Source: Candidula unifasciata
Taxonomy: Eukaryota; Mollusca; Gastropoda; Stylommatophora; Geomitridae
NCBI GenBank assembly: GCA_905116865.2
Contig: CAJHNH020001586.1
Span: 1 to 64,000, forward strand
Direction of reading: 5' to 3'
Length of the DNA stretch: 64,000 bases
Shown: positions 43,483 through 53,493 of the stretch, one piece after another
Numbering within the stretch: position 1 is the stretch's first letter
Layout of the letters: every line of letters starts with the position of its first letter
Translations under genes and position numbers: made by a program
The notes under the pieces: model-generated
Seen by the model: only the letters and a program-made list of their open reading frames with translations
What the model was told of the DNA's origin: nothing
Database searches by the model: none

Positions 43483-43684
43483 CAGGGGTTCTCAGCCTTC
43501 CTAATGCCGCAACCCTTTTATACAGTTCCTCATTATGTGGTGACCCTCAACCAAACTGTTATTTTTGTTGCTACTTCATAACTTCAGTGAATATGTGTTT
43601 TCTAATGGCCTTAGGCTAGGTGACCTCTGTGAAAGGGTCGTTTGACCCCCAAAAGGGTTGCGACCCATAGGTTGAGAACCGCTG
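43483..43684. mobile_element. SPIN-type hAT MITE, 202 bp
   Basis: Starts CAGGGGTTCTCAGCCTTCC and ends GGTTGAGAACCGCTG; the ends are inverted repeats. Flanking 8-mers TGATAGTT (43475-43482) and TGATAGAT (43685-43692) match at 7 of 8. Internal GTGGTGACCCTCAACCA and GCGACCCATAGGTTGAG fit the SPIN (Space Invaders) hAT family as I recall it, which is known from tetrapods, a triatomine bug, a planarian and a pond snail. Confidence 0.82.
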
Positions 43685-43883
43685 TGATAGATGGATGGGC
43701 TTTTTGAGTTACAATGACCCTAAAAACTATCCTGACTGTTGCTTAGTTACTGGTAGGATCTTTGATGTCAGGCAGGTCAAGAGATAAGAGCCAGATGAAG
43801 AAAGACGCATTCATGCATCTGAGGCCAAGAAAAGATTACCTGAAATGACTGTGTAACAACAGAGATTTTACTTTGATGGCCCT

Positions 43884-44118
43884 GTGCTAGCATAGATTTG
43901 ACTTCAGCAACTCCCTGCACAAATAGATCATTATGATCTGAGGAGAATGGTGCTGCGAGGAGCTAGAGGAGATCTGGGCAACACTCAAGGAAAAGGTGGG
44001 ACCAATGTACAATAGACAGCTAATGGTACCATCGGAATTGAAACTCTTCCCTTGTTGCTGAAGATGGGGACGGAGCTTTTCCGGGAGTATCCAGACTGCT
44101 ATAATGACAATTCTTAAT
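43884..44118 (+). mobile_element. SINE-E copy bordering a 33-bp array
   Basis: Runs from AATAGATCATTATGATCTGA through GGTACCATCGGAATTGAAAC and GCTGAAGATGGGGACGGAGC to ATTCTTAATTCAAAATCC. A single 33-bp-like unit (AGCATAGATTTGACTTCAGC) lies on its left (43889-43918) and the full array on its right. Confidence 0.75.
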
Positions 44119-44119
44119 T

Positions 44120-44660
44120 CAAAATCCTGCCAGCATAGATTTGACCCCAAGAACACTGCCTGCCAGCATAGATTTGACTTCAAGAACACGGCCTGCCAGC
44201 ATAGAAGTAACTCCAAGAACACGGCCTGCCAGCATAGATGTGACTCCAAGAACACGGCCTGCCAGCATAGATTTGACTCCAAGAACACTCCCTACCAGCA
44301 TAGATTTGACTCCAAGAACACTCCCTACCAGCATAGATTTGACTCTAAGAACACTGCCTGCCAGCATACATTTGACTCCAAGAACACTCCCTGCCAGCAT
44401 AGATGTGACTCCAAGAACACTCCCTGCCAGCATAGATGTGACTCCAAGAACACGGCCTGCCAGTATAGATTTGACTCCAAGAACACTCCCTGCCAGCATA
44501 GATTTGACTCCAAGAACACGGCCTGTCAGCATAGATGTGACTCCAAGAACACTGCCTGCCAGCATAGATTTGACTCCAAGAACACTTCCTGCCAGCATAG
44601 ATGTGACTCCAAGAACACTTCCTGCCAGCATAGATGTGACTCCAAGAACACTCCCTGTCA
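44120..44660. repeat. 33-bp minisatellite, about 16 units
   Basis: The unit is GCCAGCATAGATTTGACTCC plus AAGAACACTCCCT, with substitutions such as ATGTGAC and ACGGCCT. All frames on both strands remain open because the period is a multiple of three; the Cys-rich CQHRFDSKNTP frame is an artefact. Confidence 0.95.
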
Positions 44661-45109
44661 GCAGTTTTTAGAGGCAGGGAGATCAGTAGCAGCTCTCTCC
44701 CCAAGTCCAAAGTCAGTGCCAAAAGTTCTTCATTGATTCTTTTAATCACAGGCAGTTAGTTATTTTCAAACATTCTACCTCAAAGTGTGTGCACATACTT
44801 TTCATTCGTCCAAGTAATTGCTTTGTGCCTGTTTACAGCAAAGCTATGATATTTGCGCCTTTCATCCGACATGTCTGACTGCATTGAGAATTTATTGACC
44901 GGGGTAACTCCCCGGAAGCTTGGGTACCATAAGTTAACAATTTTGGGGTTTTTCTGCTTCCCCATTTGGTTAAGCTTTTTAGTCAAATTTCACTGGAATT
45001 GGTTGACGATGAACTGGACTTATTGGCAACTTTACATCTTTCCAAATGATAGTGTACTAGAGGGAGGCAGGCAGGCAATTTACTGCCCATGTGGTAGCAA
45101 CTAATTAAG
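44661..45109. other. Gene-free stretch
   Basis: No exon or recognised repeat; the 3' edge runs into a LINE family 5 relic. Confidence 0.5.
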
Positions 45110-45520
45110 GCCAGGTATGAAGTGCCTCCTCAAAAGTACTAAACCAATCAATTAGGTGCCAACTCCCAAATGAAGGTTGTCACTCTCTCTCAAACTGCTG
45201 TTTGTCCATCTCTTGACGTTCTCCCACTTATAACTTTGTCCACCTCTTGCCCTTCAATATGTGTTGAAAAAAGCATATTATGTCTTTAATGTGGCCAAAA
45301 TATTTCAGTTGCCTGTTTTCTTTTTTTAATAATCATCCACAGTCTTTTCAAAACCTCTGCGATTGTTTTTGTTTCAGTGAGACACCACCTATTCTTCTGT
45401 ATATCCACATTTCCAGAGACTCAATTTGATTTTCTAGTTGCTTGTTCATTGTCCAAGTCTAGAACCAGAGAAGTACTAAGAGACCATGTATTACTCATGC
45501 TGCAAGCTATCTCTCTTGAA
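45110..45520 (-). pseudogene. LINE family 5 C-terminal relic
   Basis: The minus frames read NQIESLEMWIYRRIGGVS (about 45435-45385), then a KKRKQ-like basic block and EIFWPH. At the end is the mirror of the ACCTAATTGATTG end seen at 1515 and 21185 (ATCAATTAGGTGCCAACTCC on plus). Confidence 0.6.
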
Positions 45521-45559
45521 CTGTCTTATAAAGGAAAAGTAAAAAAACGTCAAGGCGAA

Positions 45560-45735
45560 AGGATCGACTACACTGCACCGGGTTTTATCTCATATAGCTC
45601 AGTCTCAATCCACAGAACAACCAGATGCCTGCCGAGAGCGCTGCACAGAACACGACCTCTGTAGCTCCGGCGACGTTCACTAGTGGCCTCCGTAAAAACT
45701 GCACTTGTGAACTGAACAGCACTGCCGTAAAACAA
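45560..45735 (-). mobile_element. SINE-F copy
   Basis: The minus strand reads GCTGTTCAGTTCACAAGTGC, GAGGTCGTGTTCTGTGCAGC, GCAGGCATCTGGTTGTTCTG and AGATAAAACCCGGTGCAGTG, matching the copy at 62430-62857. Confidence 0.7.
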
Positions 45736-45867
45736 ACCTGCAACCTTCAGAGCGCGAGGCAAATGGCAGAAATGCAAACATGTAAAACTGCTAGTATCCA
45801 AATGGCAGAAATGCAAACATGTACAAGTGCTGGTATCAAGGTATAAAACAAACAAGATGAGTTGAGT

Positions 45868-46000
45868 CAAGAATTGATGTGTCATAGCACTCAGGGCATT
45901 CCCATGCATGCTTCGTTCTTATCTTCAGCAGCCAGCACAAAGTTCCAATATTGATGGTGCCTGTCACAATCTAGTAACAAAGAAGCTGCAGCAGCCACTA
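45868..46000 (-). mobile_element. SINE-E 3' fragment
   Basis: The plus strand begins GAGTTGAGTCAAGAATTGAT, then GCACTCAGGGCATTCCCATG and CAAAGTTCCAATATTGATGG, the mirror of the SINE-E end. Confidence 0.72.
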
Positions 46001-46361
46001 GTTTAGAAGAACAATACTTTGTCAGTGAGCTCCGACCAACTGTCAAACAAAGCACTAACCCTACACAGATACTATATTTAGACACATTAACCCTACAGTC
46101 ATGTCCAGTCCGTAACTATATTTATAAACAACAACATACGTTTTTGTGTAGACAATATTTAATATACATAAATATATAAAACATACAAGTTAACACTGTA
46201 CATGTTCATGTAACAAAATAAATAAACAAGCAGAATACAGTAAATCAATAAAATATTTCAAATTTATTTATTCATTGTACGTGAATTATAGGTGAAAAAA
46301 ATAAAATAAGCCCATTTACACGCACCGGAGGCAATATGATGGATAAGGTGCAAGAATAATA

Positions 46362-46528
46362 CAGTAAAACTTCGTTGACAAGAATTCCAAGGGGCTGAAA
46401 ATCAAGTCTGTTAAAAAAAAATCCACGTTAACTGGCAACTCACAACTAATCCCCTGGTGGGATCAAAATTGTGTTCATGTTGACCAGGTATTCTGCATAA
46501 GTCAGTTCATGCTAAGAAAGTTTTACTG
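46362..46528. mobile_element. Pogo/Tc1-like MITE, 167 bp
   Basis: The left end CAGTAAAACTTCGTTGACAA and the inverse of the right end, CAGTAAAACTTTCTTAGCAT, are imperfect inverted repeats. TA precedes the left end; the right flank is CA, so the TA duplication is not intact. The termini fit pogo/Tigger-type elements. Confidence 0.55.
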
Positions 46529-47094
46529 CATTTTCAATGGCTGTACAGCACTCAATGGATAATATGGTCAGTGTAACAGCCAGCAGACTGTCTGGGAAGG
46601 AAAAAAAGTTATGAAATGGTATGATAGAATCACTAGTGGGCAGCATAGAGAGAGAGACAACTAAATCAAATCTGATGAATCAACAGGCAGGAAAGTGACT
46701 GTAAGGACTCGTAAAAAAAAAAAAAAAACCCATTAAGAAAACTTCAGTAGTTTTATTTTAACAGAACATAGAGTTGACACCAATTTTCTTCAATCCTTCT
46801 GTCAGAAAGTGATTCTGTAGTTCAAACACGGTGCAGACCTGAAAGGGAGAACTCACCCAAGAGATAGTTCTTCTTATCAGAAATTCCTTTCATCCAGATT
46901 AGGATTTTAAGCAAGAAAAATGTCCTGGTTTCAAACAAATTGTTCTTCACACTCACAACAAAAATTTGCCTTGAAAGGTCTGCCAAGTACCCCTGTGTAC
47001 CATTCAACTGTTTCTTAACTTTGGTGTTTTAGGACTCCAAGACTAATCAACTTAACTCATCTTCGTTGTCAGCCACACTTGTAACGATGCATGC
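46529..47094. other. Gene-free stretch
   Basis: A poly-A run at 46713-46728; nothing else recognised. Confidence 0.5.
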
Positions 47095-47385
47095 AAAAGT
47101 CTCTGTGTGGGTTCCGAGGTCCTATTGTGTGGAAAACAAGAAGAGACCTATTGTCTACCTAAAAGCACGTCATTAGAGTCGACTAACTGGGAGCTTCCTT
47201 CAAAGTTGGGAGTTCATCTACGCGAGAGGCAAGTAACCAATAGTCTGCATACAAATGAGGCAAATCTGAAAAATGGATGTGCACACAACACTCAGGTTCT
47301 GGAATAAGACTAAAGCCTGGAGGTGGACAAATACCTTGAACTTGGAGTTTACAGATGGTGAACATGAAGAAGAATGCAGAAGAGG
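47095..47385 (+). mobile_element. SINE-D copy, full length
   Basis: Starts TGTGTGGGTTCCGAGGTCC, passes GAGTCGACTAACTGGGAGCT, AACCAATAGTCTGCATACAA and TCAGGTTCTGGAATAAGACT, and ends GGTGAACATGAAGAAGAATG. Confidence 0.85.
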
Positions 47386-47554
47386 AAGAATAAGGAGACT
47401 AGGTCAGCTTTTACTTTCCTAAATGTTTTATATAGAAAATGTTCGAGTTGACCTTAAAGGTGTGCTAATCAAATACTTTCTGGATTTAAGAACAAAAAAA
47501 AAAACTATTTACTGCCTCTCTAACAAGCTTGTCATACAAGGCAACTTATTAGGA

Positions 47555-47735
47555 AAGTGTCCTTTGGAATGCATCTGCCTGAGAGGTGAAGAACCAACAG
47601 TCTGCATACAAATGCAGATGTATAAGGTGGATGTGCACGCAAAACTCTGGAACAAGTACAAAGTCCAGAAATGGACGAACAACCATAACTTTCCACCAGG
47701 AGTTAACAGCCAGTGAACGCGAAGAAGACATAAGG
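47555..47735 (+). mobile_element. SINE-D 3' two-thirds
   Basis: CCTTTGGAATGCATCTGCC, GAACCAACAGTCTGCATACA, CAGAAATGGACGAACAACC and the end CAGTGAACGCGAAGAAGA. Confidence 0.82.
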
Positions 47736-47859
47736 CAACAGTTGTAGATGGATACCTAAAAAATACAGTTGATGGCCTATGCTCCTAAGGAGGAATAAAG
47801 ACAAAATAAGAAGATTACACCATCTACCTTTACTTTCCCCAGATGTCTTTTGCCTGTTT

Positions 47860-47970
47860 AGACAATGTCTTGCTTGACCTTAGAGCATGGGCACTGCCGC
47901 TAGTGAGGACTGACCCCACAACAGCTGTGTTGGCTGACAAGTACACTAACCACTACACCACACACACACA
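47860..47970 (-). mobile_element. tRNA-like SINE head
   Basis: On the minus strand GGTGTAGTGGTTAGTGTACT (A-box-like), then GTTGTGGGGTCAGTCCTCAC (B-box-like). No second copy seen. Confidence 0.45.
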
Positions 47971-48420
47971 AAAAGTTCCTTACGCAAGATCGATCAGTTT
48001 GCTCATCCTGGCTGCAACCTAAAGGTTTACCGTTGTTAAAAAAAATCTTAATCTGGACGGCAGACCAACTTGGCAAATCTCAGATTCCCGGTTCAACCTC
48101 CAAAGAAGTTATAATTAGGGCACCCATCATGGCTACAACCAGCCAAGTGTAACTGGCAGTCCTCTGTGGGCAAGGACTAGACCTTATGCAAGCAGAAAAA
48201 TCACAAACAATATACTTCTCAAACAAGCCAATCCACGATCTTCTCACAGAATGAACAAGCTGAATGGTTGATAAAATCTAGATAACAGTTTTGCAAGGAA
48301 AATATACCACAGAAAAATAAAACAAAATCATAATCTGGTTTCTTCAGACCTCAGAGGAAAGCCCTTCAATCACCCACAATCTGTAGAGAGAATATCCTGG
48401 TCACATCCTTCAGATAAACA
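47971..48420 (-). other. Probable 3' UTR of the GGA gene
   Basis: Lies directly downstream of the GGA stop codon on the minus strand. No clear polyadenylation signal was chosen, so the extent is unknown. Confidence 0.4.
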
Positions 48421-48513
48421 TCACTGTATCGGAATCCCGTCTATATCACCAACATCAGAAATGGATTCTCCGTTCAGAGTATATGACAGCTTGTACTTCA
48501 ATCTGACTTTCTC
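48421..48513 (-). CDS. GGA: GGA terminal exon (last ear strands)
   Basis: The acceptor CTTTTGCAG at 48514-48522 is followed by EKVRLKYKLSYTLNGESIS, then VGDIDGIPIQ and a TGA at 48423-48421. Vertebrate proteins end with a longer aromatic tail after the equivalent DVDQFP, so this C-terminus is slightly short. Confidence 0.88.
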   Translation of the reverse strand, partial: EKVRLKYKLSYTLNGESISDVGDIDGIPIQ

Positions 48514-51500
48514 CTGCAAAAGAAAAAGAAAACTGCTGAGACATATAACAAGGTGAATGGTGCTGAAAGATTTCACATGACTAAAAAGAAAACAGTGCCA
48601 TGTCTGTGAACCCTGTGTGAATGAACTTTACCTTGCGAGGATTTGCAACATGCATGACCTGTGTGATTGCAGCAGGTGGCAAGATGGGGTTGAAACCAGG
48701 GAAGTCAGACGCGGATGCCGGTTGCAGCTTCACTTTCATGATCTGTTCACAATAAAAAAGAAGAAAAAAACATTGTAAGGGTCATTTCATCATTTGGAAG
48801 CATATTATTCTTTCTCTCTCTCAAAAAAAATTATATATATATAAATTTTTTTGAGAGAAAGAATAATATGTATATATTCACACACACACATACATAAATA
48901 CACATACACACATATATACACACAGTGACCAGAAGAGATAAAATCAGGAATGAGGTCATATGAGATAAAGTCAGTACAAAACCAATTCTATATTACATAG
49001 AAAAGCAGCAAATCAAATGGTTTGCCCAATTGGAGAGATTGCCTTCTGATGCTATACTATTCAAGGCATATACCAAAAGAGGAGAGGGACGTAGGGCAAG
49101 AGGTAGACCAAGAACAATATGGAAGGATAACATCAGAGAAACTCTACAGAAAAGCACGAAGCAGGACCTTATATCTCCCTCGACACCTGAAGCGGTAAAA
49201 GAGGACGTAAAGAAGAAGATAAACACAGTGATACCTCGGCTAACACTGGCTGTAAACTCCATTAATGTCGTGACAGGGACTAAATATGGGTGTTCCCTTT
49301 GAAGTCGGTAAGAATCTATCTGAGAGGAGAGGGGCCAACAGTCTGCACACAAATAAGATAAACGGGCAGATACACACACAGACATAGACTTACAGCACAA
49401 GCATGTCAAAAATGGTGATTAACTTGAGATCTATTAAAAGTGGATGCTGAGTTGAAAAGATACCACAGCCATGCTGTCAACCACAAAACAAAGTGCAAAC
49501 TACTTTTTAAGGAGGAACACAAAAGAATAAGATGCCGAGGTGAAGAATAGACTGCAGAAGAGTGCCTGTTTGTGATACCATAATTTCTTTTTTTTTTCAT
49601 CATTCACATGAATTTTTGGCAGTGATTGTAACTGACTCACAGAGTATGTCGAAAAAGATAGAGACATGCATGCTCCATGCAGAGTGGCAAGCATCACTTC
49701 AGAGGTCTCAGGTAGTTAGCAGGGATATTTTCTCCAGGTCATGCCGAAGTGTTGGAAAATGTTGTGAGGGCCCTTTGGGAGCGAGTGAACAGTGCGGAAA
49801 CACAGATAGATCATTACAGTCTGAGGAGAATGACGCTGCAGGGTTTTATCAGGGGATCTGGCCAACGCTCAACACCCAGGGGAAAGGTGAGGTGGATATA
49901 CAATCAGACAGTTACTGGTACCATCAGAATTGGAACTCTTTACTGGCTGCTGAAGATGGGGATGGAGCGCTTATGGAAGTGTCCGAGTGCTATGATATAG
50001 ATTCTTAATTCAACGGATTTGTGATTCTCATTTGGTTGGTGCATCGCTACTCGCGGTGGTATATGGTCTCCTGGCAACTGAGTTAAATGGCTCAATCACT
50101 TCACCTCTTGTTTTCTGATGAAATGCAGTGCAGTTGCTACTCAATCATTATTGTCAATTTTATAATTTGTAATCTAAATCATATGTCTAAGGTTAGTTGC
50201 ATATCCTTTACAGGATGTTGCAGAACCAACCCCAACAGCCCGTGGCTTTTGAGTGATTTTTCTAGGCAAATTTACGTCCAGTAGTTTGCCACTGCTCTCT
50301 TGATACCACTGTCGAAACCAATGCAAGGTGCATGGCTCACAGCTAGGATCGAACCCGGCATCTCGGCATTATGAAGCGTTCGCATCGACTTAGCCACAGA
50401 GCTGACAATCATATGTCTAGTGCTCTTAAATAATATAAAATAACCTTTGTAACAGATTTGTTTTTTAAAAATTCAGCGGTAAAAAATGTCTAACCTTTGG
50501 AACAGCTGCTTGAAAAATGAAACCAGTGATGGGACTGGTGTTGGTGGATATGGTAGATACAACCATTGTGACAACATCTGCCCGGGGTCGATCCTTAGCA
50601 AAGTGAACCATAACTTTCAAGTTGTTTTTCTCATATGCCGTTACCGAAGGAATGTTGGGTGCTGTGTATGTAATAAGAACAGATTCCATTATAAATGATA
50701 AGGCTTCACAGTAATCGGTTTAAGTTAATGTTTCTCAGTTCTACTGAAACAATGAGATTGATACTGCTGGGTGTAAAATGGGGATTCTTTATTAATATTT
50801 TACCCCAGATGACGTTCCAGGACAGTCCAACATTTTAGAGGGTGGTAAGACTGGGTTTTCCGACTTTCTGATGCTTTTAACGACCCCAAAACATCTTGAA
50901 CGGGCCCTAACCACTACAAACCTACGTCCCACAAGAGAGTGCAGCCTAGGCCCTACTTGCACACATCTTTATGCTGTAGTAGAGGTCAGCCTCGACATCG
51001 AGTATATAGTGCTAGACCTATACTTTCTAATTCAGTCAGCATTCGATGGGTGATGTGGTCAAATTCATTTTAGAAACCTTTACTTCCCAGGACTTTACCT
51101 GGCACCCATTTAGGCTGGGCAAACCTGGGAGAAAAAAACTGACTTGACGTAGATCTGAACACAAAACCTTCAGGCCAGAGGCAAACACCCAGCTGCTACC
51201 CCCCTTTACTTGGTGCTCATTTGAGGTGCAGGTGAACGTCTAGCCACTATACCACGGCAGCTCCCATTTAATTCAGGACACACTTTTCAAGTTAGACATT
51301 TGCAAATGTTTCTTGATTTCTTAGCATCTTAAAACATCACAGCATCTTTGGCATCTGCAATGCTGTATCTGCAGTCCTGTTTCCAGAAGGTTACTTATTA
51401 TCCTGGCCAGGTGAGTGCAGCAGCTTCCCCTCCATAACTTCTGCCTCAGCCCAGCAATCTCTGGCTGTTTGGGGCAATACAGATCTCTTTAGTTAAGCAC

Positions 51501-53493
51501 TGCTAAATATTTTCTTGGTTTATAACAATCAACATAATCATGTTCTAGGTATCAGTCAGTCAGAACTATTTCCCGGATAATGTCTACATTCTTCTCCAGA
51601 TGAATGAAGATGCCTCATCGCTCTTCTCCAGATGAATGAAGATGCCTCATCGCTCTTCTCAAGATGAATGAAGATGCCTCATCGCTCTTCTCCAGATGAA
51701 TGAAGATGCCTCATCAATCTTCTCCGGATGACTGAAGATGTCTCATCGCTCTTCTCCAGATGAATGAAGATGCCTCATCAATCTTCTCCGGATGACTGAA
51801 GATGTCTCATCGCTCTTCTCCAGATGAATGAAGATGCCTCATCGCTCTTCTCCAGATGAATGAAGATGCCTCATCAATCTTCTCCGGATGACTGAAGATG
51901 TCTCATCGCTCTTCTCCAGATGAATGAAGATGCCTCATCAATCTTCTCCGGATGACTGAAGATGTCTCATCGCTCTTCTCCAGATGAATGAAGATGCCTC
52001 ATCGCTCTTCTCCAGATGAATGAAGATGCCTCATCGCTCTTCTCCAGATGAATGAAGATGCCTCATCAATCTTCTCCGGATGACTGAAGATGTCTCATCG
52101 CTCTTCTCCAGATGACAGAAGATGCCTCACAACTTCTGCCACATCCAAGCAATCTCTGGCAGTGCATATATCTGAAGTTTCACATTGAATGTTGACTAGT
52201 TTTTACTCTTTCAGTCCCAGATTGTGTTGAATTCAACATTGTCTATGTTAAAGTGTTCTTGCATCCTAGAACAACCCTAATTTAGTCCCACAGAGCTGGA
52301 GAAACGGAGCTTGGGAGAAAAGGTGTTACAGTAACAAGTGGAAAATAAGGGGTTAATATAACACAGAATGGGACAGGATAAGTATGTAAGTGTGAACTAC
52401 TAACAGTATAACCAATGAATGTCTGGCAAATTCCTTGGTACTGAAAGAGTTAAGAATGACTCAGCATAAACTTGCAGATGCTCTGTCTCCCTCAAAAAAG
52501 CTGTAAAATGTAGGTGCTCTTAGTGAAGGACTAAATAACAGTAACAATCAACTTCTTCTTCTTCTTCTCTTCCACCTTGTACCTCATCGAAGTGTTGGGG
52601 GGAGATTAATGTTCGTTGATGAGCTCCGTCAAGAGCACTATTAAGACTGATGTTCATTTCTGTAAGGCTGTTCTTAATGCCATCACTCCATCTTTTCCGA
52701 CAATCAACAATCAGTAACAACAGTAACAATCAACAAAAACATATAATTAGCACCAGAAAAAGGCATTAATTCTGGCGTTTTCATTCTGGCATTTTCGGAG
52801 GCTATGATCTGTCACATGTGACTTAATACTCTAATTAAAACTAACTAAACTAAACTTTCTTTTTCACGGTTTTCATTTGTCATTTTGCCCAAGTAAAATT
52901 ACCCACATCAGAAAGAGACAATTCTTAAGTCATGTCACAAGAAGGGGGAAACTGGAATACATCATGACGGTAGGAAAGTTGGAGGCAAAGAGAGGCAGAG
53001 GGAAAGCGAGAGAGAAGACGCTAGACAGTTTGACATGGAAGATCACCTGTGCCAGAGTTGATTGAAAGTACATGAGACTGAAGGTTGTGGATAGACATAA
53101 CTACCAAAGCATATGGCATGGACTTCAAGAAGGAGGAGAAGAAGAAAATGTTCAAATGTGATTTTCTCAAAACAATGATTTGTCACTCAGGTGACTTTAG
53201 CACAGAATATATTCTCACCTGGCTGTATCTGTTCTAAAGAAACAAAGATATCTGTGAGAGGTAATAACTCGGGTACAGGCTCCGGTGCGGCACTAACTAG
53301 TGGAGAGAAATCACTGTCAACAGCAGACTGGTTTGTGGCAGCTGGCTGTGGTTGGAGGATCATTCCTGGACCCAGGTCTGTGTGGCTGGTATTGATGTGA
53401 CTAGACTGGGCTGATGATGCTACAGCAGCAGCTTGGGATGTTGCGGCTGCTTTGTTAGCAGCTAGCTGGTTCAATGGCAACTTGGCAGGGACT
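48421..53493 (-). CDS. GGA: GGA-family clathrin adaptor, 3' half (four exons)
   Basis: GGA proteins are monomeric, ARF-dependent adaptors at the trans-Golgi network that sort acidic-dileucine cargo into clathrin carriers. Their C-terminal gamma-adaptin ear (GAE) binds accessory proteins. Four minus-strand exons (53493-53219, 50661-50495, 48742-48632, 48513-48421) join in frame with GT-AG sites. The hinge is rich in Ala, Gln and Ser and ends LTDIFVSLEQIQP. The ear reads IPSVTAYEKNNLKVMVHFAK, PITGFIFQAAVPK, IMKVKLQPASASDF, NPILPPAAITQVMHVANP, EKVRLKYKLSYTLNG and ends DGIPIQ. This order matches the whole GAE domain from its first to last strand. VHS, GAT and the rest of the hinge were not found and should lie beyond 53493, probably past the window edge. 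The gamma-adaptin ear of AP-1 is related, but the P-x-T-A-Y and V-x-Q-A-A-V-P-K pattern favours GGA. Confidence 0.9.
48632..48742 (-). CDS. GGA: GGA ear exon 3
   Basis: 37 codons in phase 0 between GAACAG (48743-48748) and GTAAAG (48631-48626). Reads IMKVKLQPASASDFPGFNPI, LPPAAITQV, MHVANPRK, matching the central strands of the GAE domain. Confidence 0.9.
48801..48870. repeat. Near-perfect hairpin in a GGA intron
   Basis: CATATTATTCTTTCTCTCTC (48801-48820) is mirrored by GAGAGAAAGAATAATATG (48853-48870), with A/T runs and TATA in the loop. The arms are about 30 bp. Confidence 0.85.
48960..49230 (+). pseudogene. LINE family 3 C-terminal fragment
   Basis: Reads KRGEGRRARGRPRTIWKDNI (about 49075-49135), then STPEAVKEDVKKK, the typical C-terminal motif. 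The minus-strand copy is at 57690-57905. A relic CACAGTGATACCTCGGCTAA follows. Confidence 0.75.
49245..49365 (+). mobile_element. SINE-D middle fragment
   Basis: TTTGAAGTCGGTAAGAATCT, GGGGCCAACAGTCTGCACAC and AAATAAGATAAACGGGCAG. Confidence 0.55.
49738..50015 (+). mobile_element. SINE-E copy, near full length
   Basis: GGGAGCGAGTGAACAGTGCG, AGATCATTACAGTCTGAGGAG, GTTACTGGTACCATCAGAAT, GCTGAAGATGGGGATGGAGC and ATTCTTAATTCAACGG. Confidence 0.82.
50185..50415 (-). mobile_element. SINE-C copy, full length
   Basis: The plus strand begins TTAGTTGCATATCCTTTACA, then GTTGCAGAACCAACCCCAAC, TTTACGTCCAGTAGTTTGCC and AGGATCGAACCCGGCATC, ending CGACTTAGCCACAGAGC. It lies in a GGA intron. Confidence 0.87.
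50495..50661 (-). CDS. GGA: GGA ear exon 2
   Basis: Acceptor ACATACACAG (50662-50671) and donor GTTAGA (50494-50489). Two bases complete an alanine codon, followed by PNIPSVTAYEKNNLKVMVHF, AKDRPRADVVTMVVSTIS and SPITGFIFQAAVPK. VTAYEKN-x5-HFAK is the signature of the first GAE strands. Confidence 0.92.
50975..51275 (-). mobile_element. SINE-B copy, near full length
   Basis: The plus strand shows AGTGCTAGACCTATACTTTC, GGTGATGTGGTCAAATTCA, AGGACTTTACCTGGCACCCA and the mirrored head AACGTCTAGCCACTATACCA plus CGGCAGCTCCCAT. Confidence 0.82.
51590..52135. repeat. 32-bp minisatellite, about 17 units
   Basis: The unit is CTTCTCCAGATGAATGAAGA plus TGCCTCATCGCT. A variant (CTTCTCCGGATGACTGAAGA, TGTCTCATCG) alternates in places, giving a higher-order pattern. 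It lies in a GGA intron. Confidence 0.95.
52136..52544. other. GGA intron, nothing recognised
   Basis: About 400 bases without exon or known repeat. Confidence 0.5.
52545..52705 (-). pseudogene. LINE family 2 3' end
   Basis: The plus strand shows CTTCTTCTTCTTCTTCTCTT, TCGAAGTGTTGGGGGGAGAT, AGAGCACTATTAAGACTGAT and AAGGCTGTTCTTAATGCC, the mirror of the 4700-4878 end. Confidence 0.75.
52890..53157 (+). pseudogene. LINE family 4 C-terminal fragment
   Basis: Reads RKRQFLSHVTRRGKLEYIMT, then KRGRGKAREKTLDSLTW and further on VVDRHNYQSIWHGLQEG. It ends in a GAAGAAGAAAA tail. The minus-strand relatives are at 56055-57010. Confidence 0.75.
53219..53493 (-). CDS. GGA: GGA hinge exon
   Basis: Acceptor CGTATCCCCAG (53494-53504) and donor GTGAGA (53218-53213). 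275 bases: one completing base, 91 codons, one leading base. Low-complexity hinge with LAANKAAATSQAAAVASSAQ and LGPGMILQPQPAATNQ, ending ELLPLTDIFVSLEQIQP. LLPLTD resembles a clathrin box but lacks an acidic residue at the fifth position. The final block aligns with the segment that precedes the ear in other GGAs. Confidence 0.85.

Noticed and set aside
44120..44660. Cys-rich repeat protein (CQHRFDSKNTP)n
   Set aside because: A product of the 33-bp period; other frames and the opposite strand are equally open, and there is no start context or splice site.
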